Shown here: in pieces, positions 5,723-6,124 of the stretch
How the letters are laid out: each line of letters starts with the position of its first letter
How positions within the stretch are numbered: the first letter of the stretch is position 1
Assembly: GCA_003140275.1 (NCBI GenBank)
Contig: PLJQ01000015.1
Span: forward strand, 1-6,124
Reading direction: 5' to 3'
Source of the DNA: Limisphaerales bacterium
GTDB taxonomy: Bacteria; Verrucomicrobiota; Verrucomicrobiia; Limisphaerales; PALSA-1396
Length of the DNA stretch: 6,124 nucleotides
The notes under the pieces: generated by a model
What the model was told of the DNA's origin: nothing
Databases searched by the model: none
Seen by the model: the letters and a program-made list of their open reading frames with translations, nothing else
Made by a program: the position numbers and the translations under genes

Positions 5723-5998
5723 CTTAGCCGGCACGATGCGATTGAATGGGGAGCGCACGCGGGCCGCCAATAGTATTCGGCAAGAAAGCTGTGAGTGGAA
5801 AAAAAGCGTTGTGGTGTGAAGGTGCGGTAGATTTCCTCAAAAGCAATCGAACCGTGGAAATCTTTGCCGTCTCTAAAGCGGTTGGAGATAATGGATCGTC
5901 TTTGCAAGATAATCTCATCATATTCGGATGATGTATTGCTCTTCGCTGCTGCAATTGAAAGGGCCGCCACAGATGAACCCGTTGCGATTGCTTTCCAG

Positions 5999-6002
5999 CT
6001 AA
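5999..6002. repeat. CTAA, probable target-site duplication of the right element
   Basis: CTAA directly precedes the GGAAACGC terminal repeat at 6003, mirroring CTAA at 79-82 next to the left element. YTAR targets are typical for IS5-group elements. Confidence 0.4.
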
Positions 6003-6124
6003 GGAAACGCTGATTAAAGCCGGTTTTCTACTTTCCAATTCATGAAGATTGGGAATGCGCCCGCCGCGGCGGAAAATTGCGGTGGGTTGCTTGGGTTCGC
6101 AGGCCAGTTCCGGTTGGGTCGAGG
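6003..6124. mobile_element. End of a second insertion sequence (IS5-like terminal repeat)
   Basis: GGAAACGCTGATTAA at 6003-6017, with TTCCAATT at 6033-6040, is the inverted counterpart of the left element's end. The element runs out of the window to the right. Beyond about 6040 the sequence no longer resembles the interior of the left element, so the two probably show opposite ends of the same element type. No transposase coding is recognisable in the 85 bases that follow. Confidence 0.5.

Larger units (their letters stand above)
5631..5998. other. Upstream region of the hydrolase gene, no gene recognised
   Basis: Short reading frames exist on both strands here, but none has a convincing start, composition or family resemblance. 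The stretch holds the hydrolase leader and a small hairpin at 5705-5722. I could not identify a convincing -35/-10 pair on the minus strand. AT content is higher than in the flanking coding DNA, as expected for a promoter region. Confidence 0.5.

Noticed and set aside
5620..6038. Short open frames on both strands upstream of the hydrolase
   Set aside because: No recognisable motif, no good start, and they overlap the promoter region and the insertion-sequence edge.

Overview
The window looks like soil or freshwater Verrucomicrobiota DNA of the Pedosphaera/Limisphaerales type. This is inferred from protein style. Two large secreted proteins of low-complexity beta-sheet make-up end in the tails typical of that group (…QFYRLKGN and …FFRILLGP). 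One carries two anchor-Q-type modules, and the other pairs a DUF4038 glycosidase-like domain with Ig-like repeats and a P-type domain. No rRNA, tRNA or CRISPR array is visible.

Layout. Bases 1-78 look like the end of an insertion sequence whose terminal repeat abuts a CTAA tetranucleotide at 79-82. Bases 79-1750 (+) hold a secreted parallel beta-helix protein gene. Its 5' end is missing, cut by that element, and it carries a one-base frameshift near 949, so it is probably a pseudogene. Bases 1751-2507 are a run of plus-strand remnants: a shredded aldehyde dehydrogenase piece (about 1786-1937), a small one-helix membrane protein ORF with a good Shine-Dalgarno and a TTG start (1958-2179), and a secretin-like C-terminal fragment (about 2176-2466). 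Bases 2508-5630 (-) hold the one intact large gene: a 1040-residue exported DUF4038/apiosidase-like putative glycoside hydrolase with Ig-like repeats, a proprotein-convertase-type P domain and a C-terminal tail. Bases 5631-5998 are its upstream region. Bases 6003-6124 start a second insertion-sequence end, again next to CTAA.

Reading. The two large genes converge on the remnant zone. Both encode exported proteins and both end in the same kind of C-terminal beta module, which suggests a shared route to the cell surface. The intact hydrolase probably acts on plant or microbial polysaccharide outside the cytoplasm. The remnants, frameshift, duplicated modules and flanking insertion-sequence ends mark a rearranged accessory region. 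I found no coherent new multi-gene system. The most notable points are the matching insertion-sequence ends, the P domain lying between two near-identical repeats, and the tail shared by the two convergent proteins.
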